NCBI RefSeq assembly: GCF_049243985.1 | Contig: NC_135378.1 | Span: 43,806,941-43,870,940, forward strand | DNA from: Paroedura picta | Taxonomy: Eukaryota; Chordata; Lepidosauria; Squamata; Gekkonidae | DNA: 64,000 bases | Direction: 5' to 3' | In this document: in pieces, positions 1 to 51,610 of the stretch | Layout of the letters: every line of letters starts with the position of its first letter | Position numbering within the stretch: position 1 is the first letter of the stretch | Position numbers and translations under genes: made by a program | Notes under the pieces: model-generated | Databases searched by the model: none | What the model was told of the DNA's origin: nothing | The model's input: only the letters and a program-made list of their open reading frames with translations

Positions 1-149
1 GACCACTGCAAAAAAAATAACCATGTCACAATAACACCTGAATTGCTCTGGCTTGATCAGCAATGATGAGCTATAACCAAACATGAAAAAAACAAGGACA
101 TAGGGCTACCAAATGTAGATCATTGTAGTTTATCATATTTCCAATAGCC

Positions 150-575
150 ACTTATGGCTGTGAAAGTTGGATAATGAAAAATATCAGACAAGAGAAAAAT
201 CGATTGATTTGAACCCTGATGTTGGACAAGGCTTCTACGGGTTCCATGGGCAGCAAACTAACAACCAAGGAAATACTACAGCGCATAAAATCTGATATAT
301 CATTGGTATGCAAAATTACAAAACTCCAGCTCACTTACTTTGGCTATATCATGCGATCCAACTCAATGGAGAAAGCAATTATGCTAGGATTAGTCAGTGG
401 AAAAAGGAAACCAGACTGACAGAGGACACGGTGGTTGGATGCAATTGGGATAGACACTGGCCAGAACACTGTATGGCTAAAGGGGGAGGTGCGGGATCTG
501 GGATCATAGCAGCAGCTGTGCCATGGGATCGCCAAGAGTCAGACTCAACTGAATGGCTGACAACAACAACATATG
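150..575 (+). mobile_element. RTE/BovB-type LINE, 3' fragment
   Basis: Degenerate reading frames here resemble the C-terminal end of RTE/BovB LINE ORFs: a stretch like 'LTYFGYIMRSNSMEKAIMLG', a GKRK motif, and a final 'PWDRQESDSTEWL' followed by a short CAA-type tail. The last segment (about 525-570, gccatgggatcgccaagagt) is the familiar 3' terminus of this clade. The copy is 5'-truncated and carries stops and frameshifts. Assignment is from motif memory, not a database search. Confidence 0.7.
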
Positions 576-1790
576 ATTGAAGCCCTTCTTGTATAAGAAC
601 ATAATTTACAGCAGCATAGTACCTTTACATTTAGTGAAGAAAACAACAATCTAAATATTAAGTCACATAATTATATGTGTGACATATGTATGGTGGTGTT
701 CAAGTTTTATTTCTCTTTTCTCCATCCATAAAAAGTTGGAGTAGATTTAGGTTACAAAGTACTTTATATAATCAAGAAAACTGCATATTAATTCAAATAC
801 GGCTCATCTTCATTATCTCTGTGTTTTATATCAAAGTAAAAAGAGTTGTTTTACCTTAAATTATGTCTGTATCACTGGAAATACATTGAATTCAATTCCC
901 CAGCTCTTAAGTCCTTAAGTGAAAATCAGCTATTCTATTTCTACATAAACTCAACTCATGCTCTCTAGTCATATGATTCTTAAAAACTACAGTTGTATCA
1001 TTATGGAAGAATCTTAGAAATGCCTAAGGGCAGAATACACAATAAAAAGGATTATAACATTAGTAGGAAGAAAGGATGTTTAGTAGACAAAATTGAGGGA
1101 GAGAGTTCCCCTGTTTATCATTAGCTAATATTGTACCTTACACAAGGATAATCATAGTTACTAGAATAAGTAAAAAACCCTGTCTCAAAGCATTTCACTT
1201 ACTCCAAAAGAGAAAATATTTCTATGGAAAAACCGGGAGGGAAAAGTCCTTAGAAAAGAACAGGGGTGATGTGTGTATGGGGGGGGGGGGGCAGCAAGAC
1301 TTTGATATCTCCAATCACATTGAGAAGCTACTCCCTACTACAAAGCAGAGTGTGAAATAGGTCCCCCTCTCCTAATTTGCCCAAAATATACATTTACTTA
1401 ATGTCTATCTCTCACTGAAGTTCTGCCACTCTCACTGTAGTGGCAGAACTTCAAGATTAACAGGCATCCCTGAGTACTAAAGTAACCATGTGTCAGTCAC
1501 TGCTACTGAATAATTCAACACCGAAAGGGCCATGCACCTTTTCTACTAGATCTATAGTACAAAACAAACAAACAAAAAAACCCAGCACTGACATCTTGCT
1601 AGATGTTTTAAAGGTACCACAGCGCTATTACTATCAACAGGGTTTCTTGCCCTGTCCTATGTCAAGACTTAAAGAAAAGTGCCTTCTTCATGTTGCCTTC
1701 CGATGAGGGGAGCCCAGTTATAGAGCCCTGCAAAAAACCCAGGCCGCACACCCTCTACCCTTTAAGAAATATTTCTCTCCCCAAACAGGC
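576..1790. other. Intergenic stretch, no gene seen
   Basis: AT-rich sequence with no ORF or exon that I recognise. It holds a 13-base G run at 1279-1291 and a perfect inverted repeat at 1416-1453, listed separately. If CLCN3 lies head-to-head with NEK1, this would be CLCN3 first-intron or flanking DNA on the minus strand, but nothing in the sequence proves that. Confidence 0.5.
1416..1453. repeat. Perfect 15-bp inverted repeat (hairpin)
   Basis: The arm tgaagttctgccact (1416-1430) is followed by an 8-base spacer and its exact reverse complement (1439-1453). As RNA this would fold into a 15-bp stem with an 8-nt loop. It is not inside any recognised repeat or exon. Confidence 0.8.
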
Positions 1791-2560
1791 TCGAGATGAT
1801 GGCGATCTTGCATTTAGAAACTGCCTCCCGCCTCTGTAAGACGGCTGCTTGGGCGGACTCATTCAACATGGACCCCCGACGCCCAGGTGCCTCCAAACCT
1901 TTCCTGCGGGCGGGCGGGGGCCGGGGAGGCACCAAGCAAGGGGCACCCGGGAGCATCCAAGGAGAGGGGCGCTGGGCGCAGGAGAACACTCCGCCTGACC
2001 GAAGTCCGGCGGAGGCGGTGAGCATCCCGACAGGCAACTCCTCCATGAGGGCGGTCTCACCCAGCCTCTGCCCTTCCCTTCCCTTCCCCTCGCCATCCCC
2101 GCAGAGCCGCTTCACCCCCACGCCGCCCTGCCATCAGGCCACCGGGGCGAGGCCGAAGCCAGCCCCCTCTTCCCTCCCGAGGCATCGCCGCCCAGGGTGT
2201 CGAGCGCCCCGGGCGAAACCCGCCCTACCTGGCCGTGTGGCGCCGCCTGGTGATCCCCGGAGAGGAGCTCGCACATCCTCCTGCCGCCGAGCCGGGCGGA
2301 GAGGCCTGGTCCCTGCGGGAGGGGAGGCGTCGAGAGAGAGAGAGGGAGGGAGGGACGAGGGGAGACGCGGGATAAACAGCCGCGCGGTCCCTCCACCCAT
2401 CCACCCTCAAGGTGCGGCCGGCACCCAGCAGCCCCAAGGTGCGCCGCCCCGCCCGCCTCGGCGAGGTGCGAGTGGCGTAAACGCTCCACCACACCACGCA
2501 GCCGCACTGAAAGGGCCCAAGGATGTTTTGCATCCCACATTCCCAGCGAACCACGGAAAG
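1790..2560. promoter_or_regulatory. CpG island, orphan or candidate CLCN3-side promoter
   Basis: About 770 bases of dense CpG and GC, sharply bounded by AT-rich DNA. It lies 2.8 kb upstream of the NEK1 CpG island. A YY1-like element (gatggcgatcttg, about 1798-1810) sits at the left edge. Possible minus-strand donors are near 2226 (ccag|gtaggg) and 2062 (ctgg|gtgaga). Long ORFs cross it on both strands, as expected of GC-rich shadow frames. In other vertebrates CLCN3 starts next to NEK1 on the opposite strand, so an alternative CLCN3 promoter is a reasonable inference. An unrelated noncoding transcript is the other option. Confidence 0.55.
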
Positions 2561-4584
2561 CCTATTCGGGGGGGGGGGGGGGCAGTGTTTGAGGTTTTGG
2601 CTGCTGCCCGCGGCCAAGTGATGAGCGCCACAGGCTGCGATTCGCCCACAGTACAGACAGCAGGTGTGCATAGGATGGGGCTGAAATATTTTTACACATA
2701 CTTATATACAAATATTGTGTGTAAAATATAAATGCAAGCTGTAAAATAGAGAATACAGCACCCAAACTTTCTACATCTTAATGGAGGAGGGGGAGTACAA
2801 GGCATGTCCTTCCAAACCACACACACACACTAGATAAGACCACACAAAACCACTGAAATCACAGTTCACATCCAAGAATTATGCAGGTCCTGTGCTTTTT
2901 GTCACTCCTAATACATGAACTTTGGAACACCACAGAGATTCTCAGGGATTTTTGCAGTTTTTAAATGAATCCTTTTAGAACTCACTATTGACTCACATCA
3001 TACCTATTTTTTCAGACAGCACCACACAAATACGGATCAAGTAGTTCATAGTGCAAAACATATGTTCCCAGGATTCCTATAAGGAAGACACAAATATCCA
3101 CAACCAAAGCATACATCTATCTGCAGAGTACAACTCCAGCACTGGAATTTCTGTGACACACTGTCTTCTGATGCTTAGTTCAAATCCTGATATTTATATG
3201 CAATCACTCCAAAAATGTTGTCTGATCATGGCTCATGTTTACATGACACTTTAGAAATCTGGTATTTCAGAATGCTGTTAAAACAAAATGGAGTTCTCAG
3301 GGCCAGGGCCAAATAATTTTTAAAGACACTCCGAAATGGAATTATCTAATTTCAGCCACATACACTTGAGCACAGATCTTATTCCAATATTCACAGATGC
3401 ACTCACATATCAAATGTAGTGCAAAATCCTTGATTTCAGGAAGAGATCATAAAGTCTAGAAATAAAAATCCCAAGAGTAAACCCAACTGAATCAAATGTG
3501 GTTTATATCTGAGAAGACCTGCTCAGAATTGTTCCCTTACAGTGTAATCCTTCTCTATCCACTGAACTCACTGGCCTTAAACAGTATTTAGGAGTCCACG
3601 TGACTTTATAAAATCAAATGGAGGGGGGGAGGGATTCTTTTAGTCCATAATCTTAACGTCTCACCTTGAAAGCATCCTGAGTGGACATCTGACAGATACA
3701 CAGATATAAAACCACGCAGAATTCAGGTTGAATCCTTGGCCTTCTGGGAAGATCCGGTTAAAAAAATACAAAACTCTGTAGCTGATCAAGTTATCAGTAG
3801 CACAAAATAGAACACAAAGACTGCAATCCTAAAAACTTTCCTGGTTTAAGCCCAATTGAATAAAGAGTCTTACTTCTGAGTAGGCCTGTTTAGAACAAGA
3901 AGAGTAGAAAACGCAGCAGTCATGTTTAAATTATAAATCAAAATTATAGTTTCTGCTGGGGGGGTTGTTATAAATTGTGGGATTGCGCGTAGAAATCAGG
4001 AGGATCTATACCTCAAATCCATATTTTTGAACTAAGGCAAAAATCCCACTACACTGGATGTGTGTTTTGATGACTCGGCCCATGATAGTGCAGTTTGAGG
4101 ATTCAGTGTAAAAAATCATGATGCAGTACAACAGATATTGAAATCCTGAGTTAGATTCTATCCAAAAAGGAAACAGATTCATGAAAAATATGTATCAAGT
4201 CTAAACACACCTCTGACTACAGAGAGGCTAATGGGTAAGAAAAAGACTATATGGGACTTCCAAATATGCATAACCAGGCAGCACTATTGACCTGGTATGT
4301 GGACTTCTCATCAGCAGACAACTATGAACACCGCAAAAAAAATAAATAAAAAAAACCGGTGGCGGTGGTGGTGATGAATCAGGTTGGCCATCAGGCTAAT
4401 GATATGGCATCGTGGAAGCCACACATTGGTGTTAGATCGTTATATGTGGTCTTTTTAGGCACACCCAAAAAAAAGGGACAATGGGCCGTATCACTCCTAT
4501 TTTTAATATATATATATTTATTACACTTCCCCCTATAAAACTCTCTGTAAGCTGGGGAACGGTAGAGGACAGGAAGGCCTGGAG
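2561..4584. other. Intergenic stretch with faint old repeats
   Basis: No gene seen. A 15-base G run sits at 2568-2582. Two stretches, about 3465-3560 and 3815-3900, share the amniote interspersed-repeat motif 'tgcaatcctaaaaactttcc ... cttctgagtaggcctg', which is too eroded to classify firmly. Confidence 0.4.
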
Positions 4585-4718
4585 CAGGGGTAGTCAAACT
4601 GCGGCCCTCCAGATGTCCATGGACTACAATTCCCATGAGCCCCTGCCAGTGTTCTCTGGCAGGGACTGATGGGAATTGTAGTCCATGTACATCTGGAGGG
4701 TCGCAATTTGACTACCCA
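4585..4718. mobile_element. Palindromic hAT-type MITE
   Basis: The sequence begins caggggtagtcaaactgcgg and ends in a near reverse complement (cgcaatttgactaccc). The two arms (about 4585-4650 and 4660-4718) form one long imperfect palindrome, typical of an abundant squamate nonautonomous hAT-like family. Further copies lie at 20194-20341 and, as a half copy, at 4967-5026. Confidence 0.75.
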
Positions 4719-4734
4719 GGAGGATCATTGTACA

Positions 4735-4785
4735 TGGGGTCGCGATGGGTCGGACACGACTTCGCACCTAACAACAAAACCTCAA
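4735..4785 (+). mobile_element. BovB/RTE-type LINE or SINE 3' tail
   Basis: The segment ggggtcgcgatgggtcggac followed by acgacttcgcacctaacaac is the characteristic 3' tail of RTE/BovB LINEs and the SINEs that share it. It directly abuts the MITE ending at 4718. Confidence 0.6.
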
Positions 4786-4966
4786 TACATCATAAGGACA
4801 CCAGGTTGAGAAGCCCCAGGCTCGCAGTGTATAGCGAAGATGCTACTTATGGTGGGGGGCGCAGCCCCTCTCTGTGCAGCACGAAGTGGCGCAGTCCGTC
4901 CTGGCCCCTCCTTCCGCTGCACGTGGCGACCACGCGATAGGGCGGAGAGAGCGCTAACGACACGTT

Positions 4967-5026
4967 GGCAGGGGTTCATGGTAACTGTAGTCCACGTACA
5001 TCTGGCGAACCAGTGCTGCCAGCCCT
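4967..5026. mobile_element. Half copy of the palindromic MITE
   Basis: The sequence around ggcaggggttcatggtaact and gtagtccacgtacatctgg matches the right arm of the MITE at 4585-4718. Only one arm is present, so it is truncated or was cut off by rearrangement. It lies within the NEK1 promoter CpG block. Confidence 0.6.
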
Positions 5027-5299
5027 GCTAGAGAGAGAGACACCAAGACGAACGAGCGTAACGTCGCCACGCAGGCCTCCTAGCCGCCAACCACACGAGT
5101 CCGACTCGGCGCCCCGCCCTCCGGCCCTGCCTCTCGTAATGCCGGGCACGTCGGTCACGCGGTCTCCCCGCCCGTTGCCAGGGTGAACCTGTAAGCCATC
5201 GGCACAACACGGCCCGCGAGGTGCATCCGAACATGCGGTCCGCCTTTTGCCCAATAGCAGCCCGACGTTTTGCTCGCCAGCCTCTAGCGACGCGGGAGG

Positions 5300-5512
5300 G
5301 GCGGGGCTGCAGGTTGGGCTAGGTTGAAGCTGCAGGAAAAGGGTGAGGGGAGAGCAGGGATGGGTGGAAGGAATTCGTCAGCGGCTGCCTAGATAGGGGG
5401 GGAGGGGGCGCCTCAAGGGCCTGGCGCTTCCTGACTTGGCCGTCTTATCGGGAGGCCGCCCTCACTTGGCCGTTCCCGGGCTCGAGGCTGCTACTTTCGC
5501 GGCTGTCCCCGC
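5300..5512 (+). other. NEK1: NEK1 exon 1, noncoding 5' UTR (probable)
   Basis: A strong donor (ccgcg|gtaagt-like, GT at 5513-5514) ends a GC-rich segment in the CpG island upstream of the first coding exon. The exon end at 5512 is reasonably supported. The transcription start is only a guess within about 5250-5350. It would be spliced to the acceptor at 6320-6321. Confidence 0.5.
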
Positions 5513-6352
5513 GTAAGTTACCTCGCCTGACGCCTTGTTGCCTTTGCCGGTGTTGCGGGGAGGGGCGTGTCGAGGCGGCGGCGATGTCGTGGGGGAGGCT
5601 TCTTCCCGGAGGGTGCGGGTGCCGCAGGGCCCCTCTCCCGATCAGGGGTCCCCTAGCTGCTCTTTGAGACGCGAATTGCCGCCGCGGCTTGGAGGTCCTG
5701 GTGACGCTGACGGGTTTCAGCTTTGCAAAGAGACCCGGCAGCTAGATCCCACTTTCCCGTGAGCTCTGAAAGGGGATAAACAGATGCAAAAGTGTAAAGA
5801 GTATTGGTACCTCGTAAATACCCAGTTTCGCTTGCGGCGCTTCATTGCTCTTCTTCAAAGTGCTGAGAAGTTTTTCTTATTTGCTCCTCTTTTTGTCCTA
5901 TGACGATTTTCTGTTTATTAGCTACCTGTGTTTCATTCGAGGCAGTTCAAGTGCCTTGCAAAACAGTTGGATAAATCCATCTTTACTAGGTGGCTTTGTT
6001 TTTAATAAAGTAAAAAAGACTGGAAACTATTTAGGAATAAAATGTTTTCACTGTCTTTCTTCTTCCTTTGGGTTTAAGTGCTTCTTACAGAAGGAGGAAC
6101 CCAGACTGTATATATATATATATATAGAATAATAAAAGTCGAAACAGGATGCTTAATTGTGCCTGTAAATTAATATATGACCAGTGCGGTTCTTTTAAAG
6201 GTTGGAGAAATGGATTCTGTAGGATACCTTATGCAAGAAAGTAGTATTGCTTGTCTTGATGTGGTAGAAACTAATTGGTAAATCAGGTATTCAGTTAAAC
6301 AGCACTCTTTTTCTTCTTTAGCCTACTAATAAGGATGCCTTAGGATAATACC

Positions 6353-47748
<41,396 letters not shown>

Positions 47749-47768
<20 letters not shown>

Positions 47769-49025
47769 AATGTCAAGCCAAATAATTGTGTTGAACAAAA
47801 TCTGTACACCTACAAGACACGAACAGAAAAGGAACAGTTTTTTGTCGGGGCAGGCTTTAAAAGCTTGCTGAATGCACAAAGGAGATGGGAAAACGTTGAC
47901 ACTTCTCACTGAAATGCTGTTTATAGATTTCTTTTGACATGTATACCCTCATTTCAACCGATAACTGGCAAAAGTTACATTCTTCTAAAAGTTACATTCC
48001 TTTTAAAATGTTCAAGCAGATAATAGGTTGACTCAGAAGTGATTTAATGTTTGAGAGGTTATGTATGAGTAAGTCCCTTGTCATATTAGCTGTTGACTGT
48101 TCACATCTTCAGTAGTTAAAAGAAAAACCCAAGAAAAGACCTTTTTATGTTCTTTGGATTAAAAAAAGAATCCTGAGTAGTATTAATACCACTTTCTGCT
48201 CTTTGCTTCCTGTTCAAGGTCCCCCCTCCACTGCTCAGTAGTTTCCTTGATCTTAAAAATGCTATTCTTTGGAAACTATTCACACTCAAATTGGTGAACC
48301 ATTCCATTTGATGTATGCTTCAAAACAGCAGTCAAAGACTTTGCTTGGTTTTGTGTATGAGTGTGTATGTGTGTAGACGCCAGGTCACTTGCCATTTTTT
48401 TCCTCCAAATCAAAGCCTCTAGTGTGTCATATTGAAAACTTGATATTTCTATTAAGTGTATTAAAGAATGAGCTTGGAGTCAGAGAGAGGTTCTACTACT
48501 TTTCTTCTATAAACAATAGCAGTTTGAATAGTGAAAGTCTGTCTCGCGATAGTGATACATACTGGGACAAGCCTGCTGCTCCTTTTTGTCCAGTAATTGG
48601 GACCCATCCCTGCAGTGACTGAGATAAAAAGTAAATACAAAGGTTGTGTGTCTGCTTTGAAAGAAGATATGCATCTGGCAGCCGGATTTTTCAGAGGAAC
48701 CAAGACGTATTTACTTTCTGTGTGTTCGCATGAACTCTCCTTGGGGGGAGGGGATATTTTATAGGGAGGAGGGTGAATTCCTGCAAGGCGACAACTTAAA
48801 ATATTTCTGATATGCAACTGGTGAACTGTTGGCAAGTTAGATAGATCACCTGTAATGTTTAACCTCTGGTTATTCTGTTGGAAGAAGTAGGTTTACATTC
48901 CCCAGCTAACAGTGTCAGGCAGAAAGTATATAGAAGTGAACTTAAAGTGATTTTTAAAGCACTAAATTAAATGTTATGTTTTATTTCTAACTGCACAAAA
49001 TAAATGCTTGATCTTTTTGTACAAT
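47749..49025 (+). other. NEK1: NEK1 last exon: 20 coding bases, then 3' UTR
   Basis: The acceptor cttcctctgcag at 47748 is followed by the final codons DNDLPL and TGA at 47766-47768. The tail differs slightly from the mammalian end. About 1.25 kb of 3' UTR follows, to the poly(A) signal at 48999. The 3' end near 49025 is estimated. Confidence 0.8.
48999..49004 (+). terminator. NEK1: Poly(A) signal AATAAA for NEK1
   Basis: This is the first canonical AATAAA that I see after the stop codon. It is followed by a T/GT-rich stretch (tttttgtacaattgtgtg) suited to cleavage about 15-25 bases downstream. Confidence 0.65.
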
Positions 49026-49300
49026 TGTGTGAATTTCTCTCTTGATTTCCTATAGTTTTCCTGAAAGGGAAGAAAACAAAATTTAAATGGGAGGAAAACA
49101 AAATTTAAATGCTCTTATGCTTTTGGATCAGGTTTAGAAATTTCAGCTTATTTAGCTGTGATGACTTTTGGCTAGACCTTAGAATTGTATTTTGTTAATC
49201 CCATTTAATTTACTGGAGGTAGAAAATGCTATATTATTTGCAGACCATTTTAGGCCAAAGTACTGATCTCTATATAATCACAGAATACGCATACTACCAG
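49026..49300. other. Intergenic flank with 22-bp tandem duplication
   Basis: Downstream of the NEK1 3' end, 'gaaaacaaaatttaaatg' occurs at 49072 and again at 49094. Nothing else recognised. Confidence 0.5.
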
Positions 49301-49309
49301 ATGATGTGC

Positions 49310-49790
49310 CAAGCCTCCAATTGACCCTTACTGGGGGACAAAGCCCCAAAAGGGAGAGGGAACTCCCCCACTGAGGGCCAATCAGATTCCCCGCCCACTG
49401 CCACCTCTGTGCCACTTCCTGGCATGAGGAAGAACAGTGGGCAGGAGGTAAGCCAGGTGTGCCCCGCCACAACTGTGTTGTCAGCACTGGTAGCCCAGCC
49501 CACATGACTGAGTGCATTCTGCTGCAGACATGCCATGCTTCCTCCTGGCTGCCTGGAGAGTAAGGGAGGCTGTCCAGGCCTGCTGTGCAGCAATTGTGCT
49601 ACTCTCCGGAGGCTGCCAGAGGAGGCCATCCAGGTTTGCTCCACTGCAGGCATGCCACACTTCCAGGTCTCCTGACTGCCAGGGGAGTGAGGGAGGCCAT
49701 CCAGGCACACTCAGTTGCACTGGCCCAGGTGGCCCACCTTGATAGCTGGGCCCCATTCTGCAGGAGCCCTTCCACCTCCCTCCACCTTTC
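49310..49790. repeat. GC-rich repetitive block with ~120-bp imperfect duplication
   Basis: 'ctgcagacatgccatgcttc' (about 49522) and 'ctgcaggcatgccacacttc' (about 49643) begin similar units containing 'gagggaggccatccaggc'. Long ORFs on both strands are repeat shadows. It is probably the body of a nonautonomous transposon like that at 28440-28920. Confidence 0.45.
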
Positions 49791-49927
49791 TACAGCCTGT
49801 TTTGAAAATGGACTTTCCTCCTAGTATGCAGATAATGCCTTTCTTTGCATTTTTCTCCATTCTGATACCTTTTGAGATATGATGCCAATTACTGTCCATG
49901 ATATTCGGAATGCAGCCACGTCATAGA

Positions 49928-50130
49928 TCAGGGTTATGCAAGTGGTGCCCATGAGTGCCACTGCACCCACTGGCACTTTTCCTAGTGCCCACCCAAGTGT
50001 TTCAGAAAGTGGGTGGGGCCAGGTGGGGCTTTTCACCAGCGGGGATCCTGATTGACCACTGGAGATCAGATTGGTGGTACGGATCTTTTGAAATGCTGTT
50101 TTGGCAGCATCTGCTAACGTAGCATGAGGA
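49928..50130. mobile_element. hAT-type nonautonomous element (gtgcccatgagtgcc family)
   Basis: 'cagggttatgcaagtggtgc' with 'gtggggccaggtggggcttt' and 'gaccactggagatcagattg' is typical of a common squamate nonautonomous element. The right end was not found. Confidence 0.4.
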
Positions 50131-51156
50131 TTTATGTGGCTGGAGGCAAGTTATGTATATGCAGGAAAATATTTTTAAATGATACAGGTAATTAAAAATC
50201 ATCCTGTTAAAGAGAGCTGCTCCCAGAGTGGTGGAACGTATCCACAAGTGGGTTATGTCGTCCACTTGCTCTGCAAAATTATTTTTGCATTAGTTCCACA
50301 TAGGTTAGGGAGTGAGCCCCAGTATGTGCCTTGTCTCACTCCACAATATACAAACTTTGATAGCTATTCAAAAGTGGAAGTCGCCCAGAGAGCAAGGGTG
50401 GGTCAGAGTGTTAAGGCTTACTGAGAAGTATCAGTCAACATGATTCCCAAATGCTCCAAAAAGTTTTTGGGTGTGGCAACTGCCCACCCTGATGCCTCTT
50501 CAGCAGCCCAGGTAGGATGCCCTGCCAGAACCAAGAGGGCTGAATTGAGTCCCTAATTGCCAGGCCCTACAGTTCTGGGGCAGCTATGAAGTTCAGGCTA
50601 CATCCCCTGGTTATAGGGTGGCAAGCACCCCAAACACCAATACAACCCACGTCCCTTTCACTAAGGCCTCTCCTGAGACAGGAGTCTTTCAAAATGCCAC
50701 CGTTTCCATGCTAGCAGCTACAGATGATGAGACACAGCATGAAGTGTACCGTTCCAACAAAATTCAAGCAGGCCAGAGCACATCCAAGGCTTTGGAGTTC
50801 ATAATTGGTAGCCAGATTTCTCACAAAGTGAATAACCAGCAAAAGGATGGGGGCAAAGATGCCTGGGTTCTTGATCTCCCTTTTTCTCTCCTCCCCTACC
50901 CCAAATTTTTTTGATGGACATCCCTTGTCAAAGTTGTCCAAAGGGGCTGCCTGGTATTGGTGGACCACAGGGGTCCTAGCTACATATGCCCATCTACTGT
51001 GCATTCAGAAAGTCCCTCTGTTTTGCATATTGCAACCAGCGTTTCCTTTGGGTTTTACATCATCACCTTCATCAAGTTGATGGTTACTTTACTTGCTCAC
51101 CTGAGGGCAAAAGGAATATATCTGCACCCCTACTTCAATGTCCTGATAGGATCTCT

Positions 51157-51355
51157 GAGAGCCAGCTTGATGTAGTAGTTAGGAGTGCGGACTTCTAATC
51201 TGGCAAACCAGGTTTGATTCCCCGCTCCCCCACATGCAGCCAGATGGGTGACCTTGGGCTCGTCACAGCACTGATAAAGCTGTTCTGACTGAGCAGTAAT
51301 ATCAGGGCTCTCTCAGCCTCACCCACCTCACAGGGTGTCTGTTATGGGGAGAGCA
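51157..51355 (+). mobile_element. tRNA-derived SINE, near full length
   Basis: The tRNA-like head 'gagccagcttgatgtagtag' has B box ggtttgattcc (51211-51221). The body is 'cacatgcagccagatgggtg' and 'cacagggtgtctgttatggg'. Reverse-strand copies lie at 53820-54040 and, broken, at 44165-44375. Confidence 0.75.
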
Positions 51356-51357
51356 AC

Positions 51358-51610
51358 AAAATCAGAGTCCAATAGCACCTTTAAGACAACAAAGATTTAT
51401 TCAATACTTTTGAGTGCAGGCTCTTGCCCCTCTCTTTCTATTGTGTCTCTACATATTTAAACTCTGTCAATAGATCCTAGTGAGTGGACACTAAATCACA
51501 GAGCAGTCCAGACTACATGCATGGAAGGAAACTTGGAAGGTTATACCCAGAATCAAACTTTGTTGGTCTTAAAGGTGCCACTAGACTCAAATGTAGTTCT
51601 CTTGTTTCAG
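51358..51610. mobile_element. Interspersed element with inverted ends (unclassified)
   Basis: 'caaaatcagagtccaatagc ... acctttaagacaacaaagat' (from 51358) is answered in inverse by 'actttgttggtcttaaaggt ... gccactagactc' (about 51553-51590). The motif pair is common in squamate genomes. I cannot name the family. Confidence 0.5.

Larger units (their letters stand above)
4850..5760 (+). promoter_or_regulatory. NEK1: NEK1 CpG-island promoter, possibly bidirectional
   Basis: A GC- and CpG-rich block surrounds the presumed NEK1 transcription start, with a CCAAT box in cccaatag at about 5249-5256 and no clear TATA box. In other vertebrates NEK1 and CLCN3 share a head-to-head promoter, so a minus-strand CLCN3 start in the left half (about 4850-5250) is plausible but unproven. 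A half-MITE (4967-5026) lies inside it. Confidence 0.7.

Noticed and set aside
1796-2731. 311-codon plus-strand ORF
   Set aside because: It lies wholly in a CpG island. Composition is Pro/Arg/Gly/Ala-rich with no domain, and equally long frames exist on the other strand; this is a GC shadow, not a gene.
1-5250. CLCN3 coding exons on the minus strand
   Set aside because: Expected from synteny, but no frame resembles the CLCN3 N-terminus. Only noncoding first-exon or intron sequence could be here, so no CDS is called.
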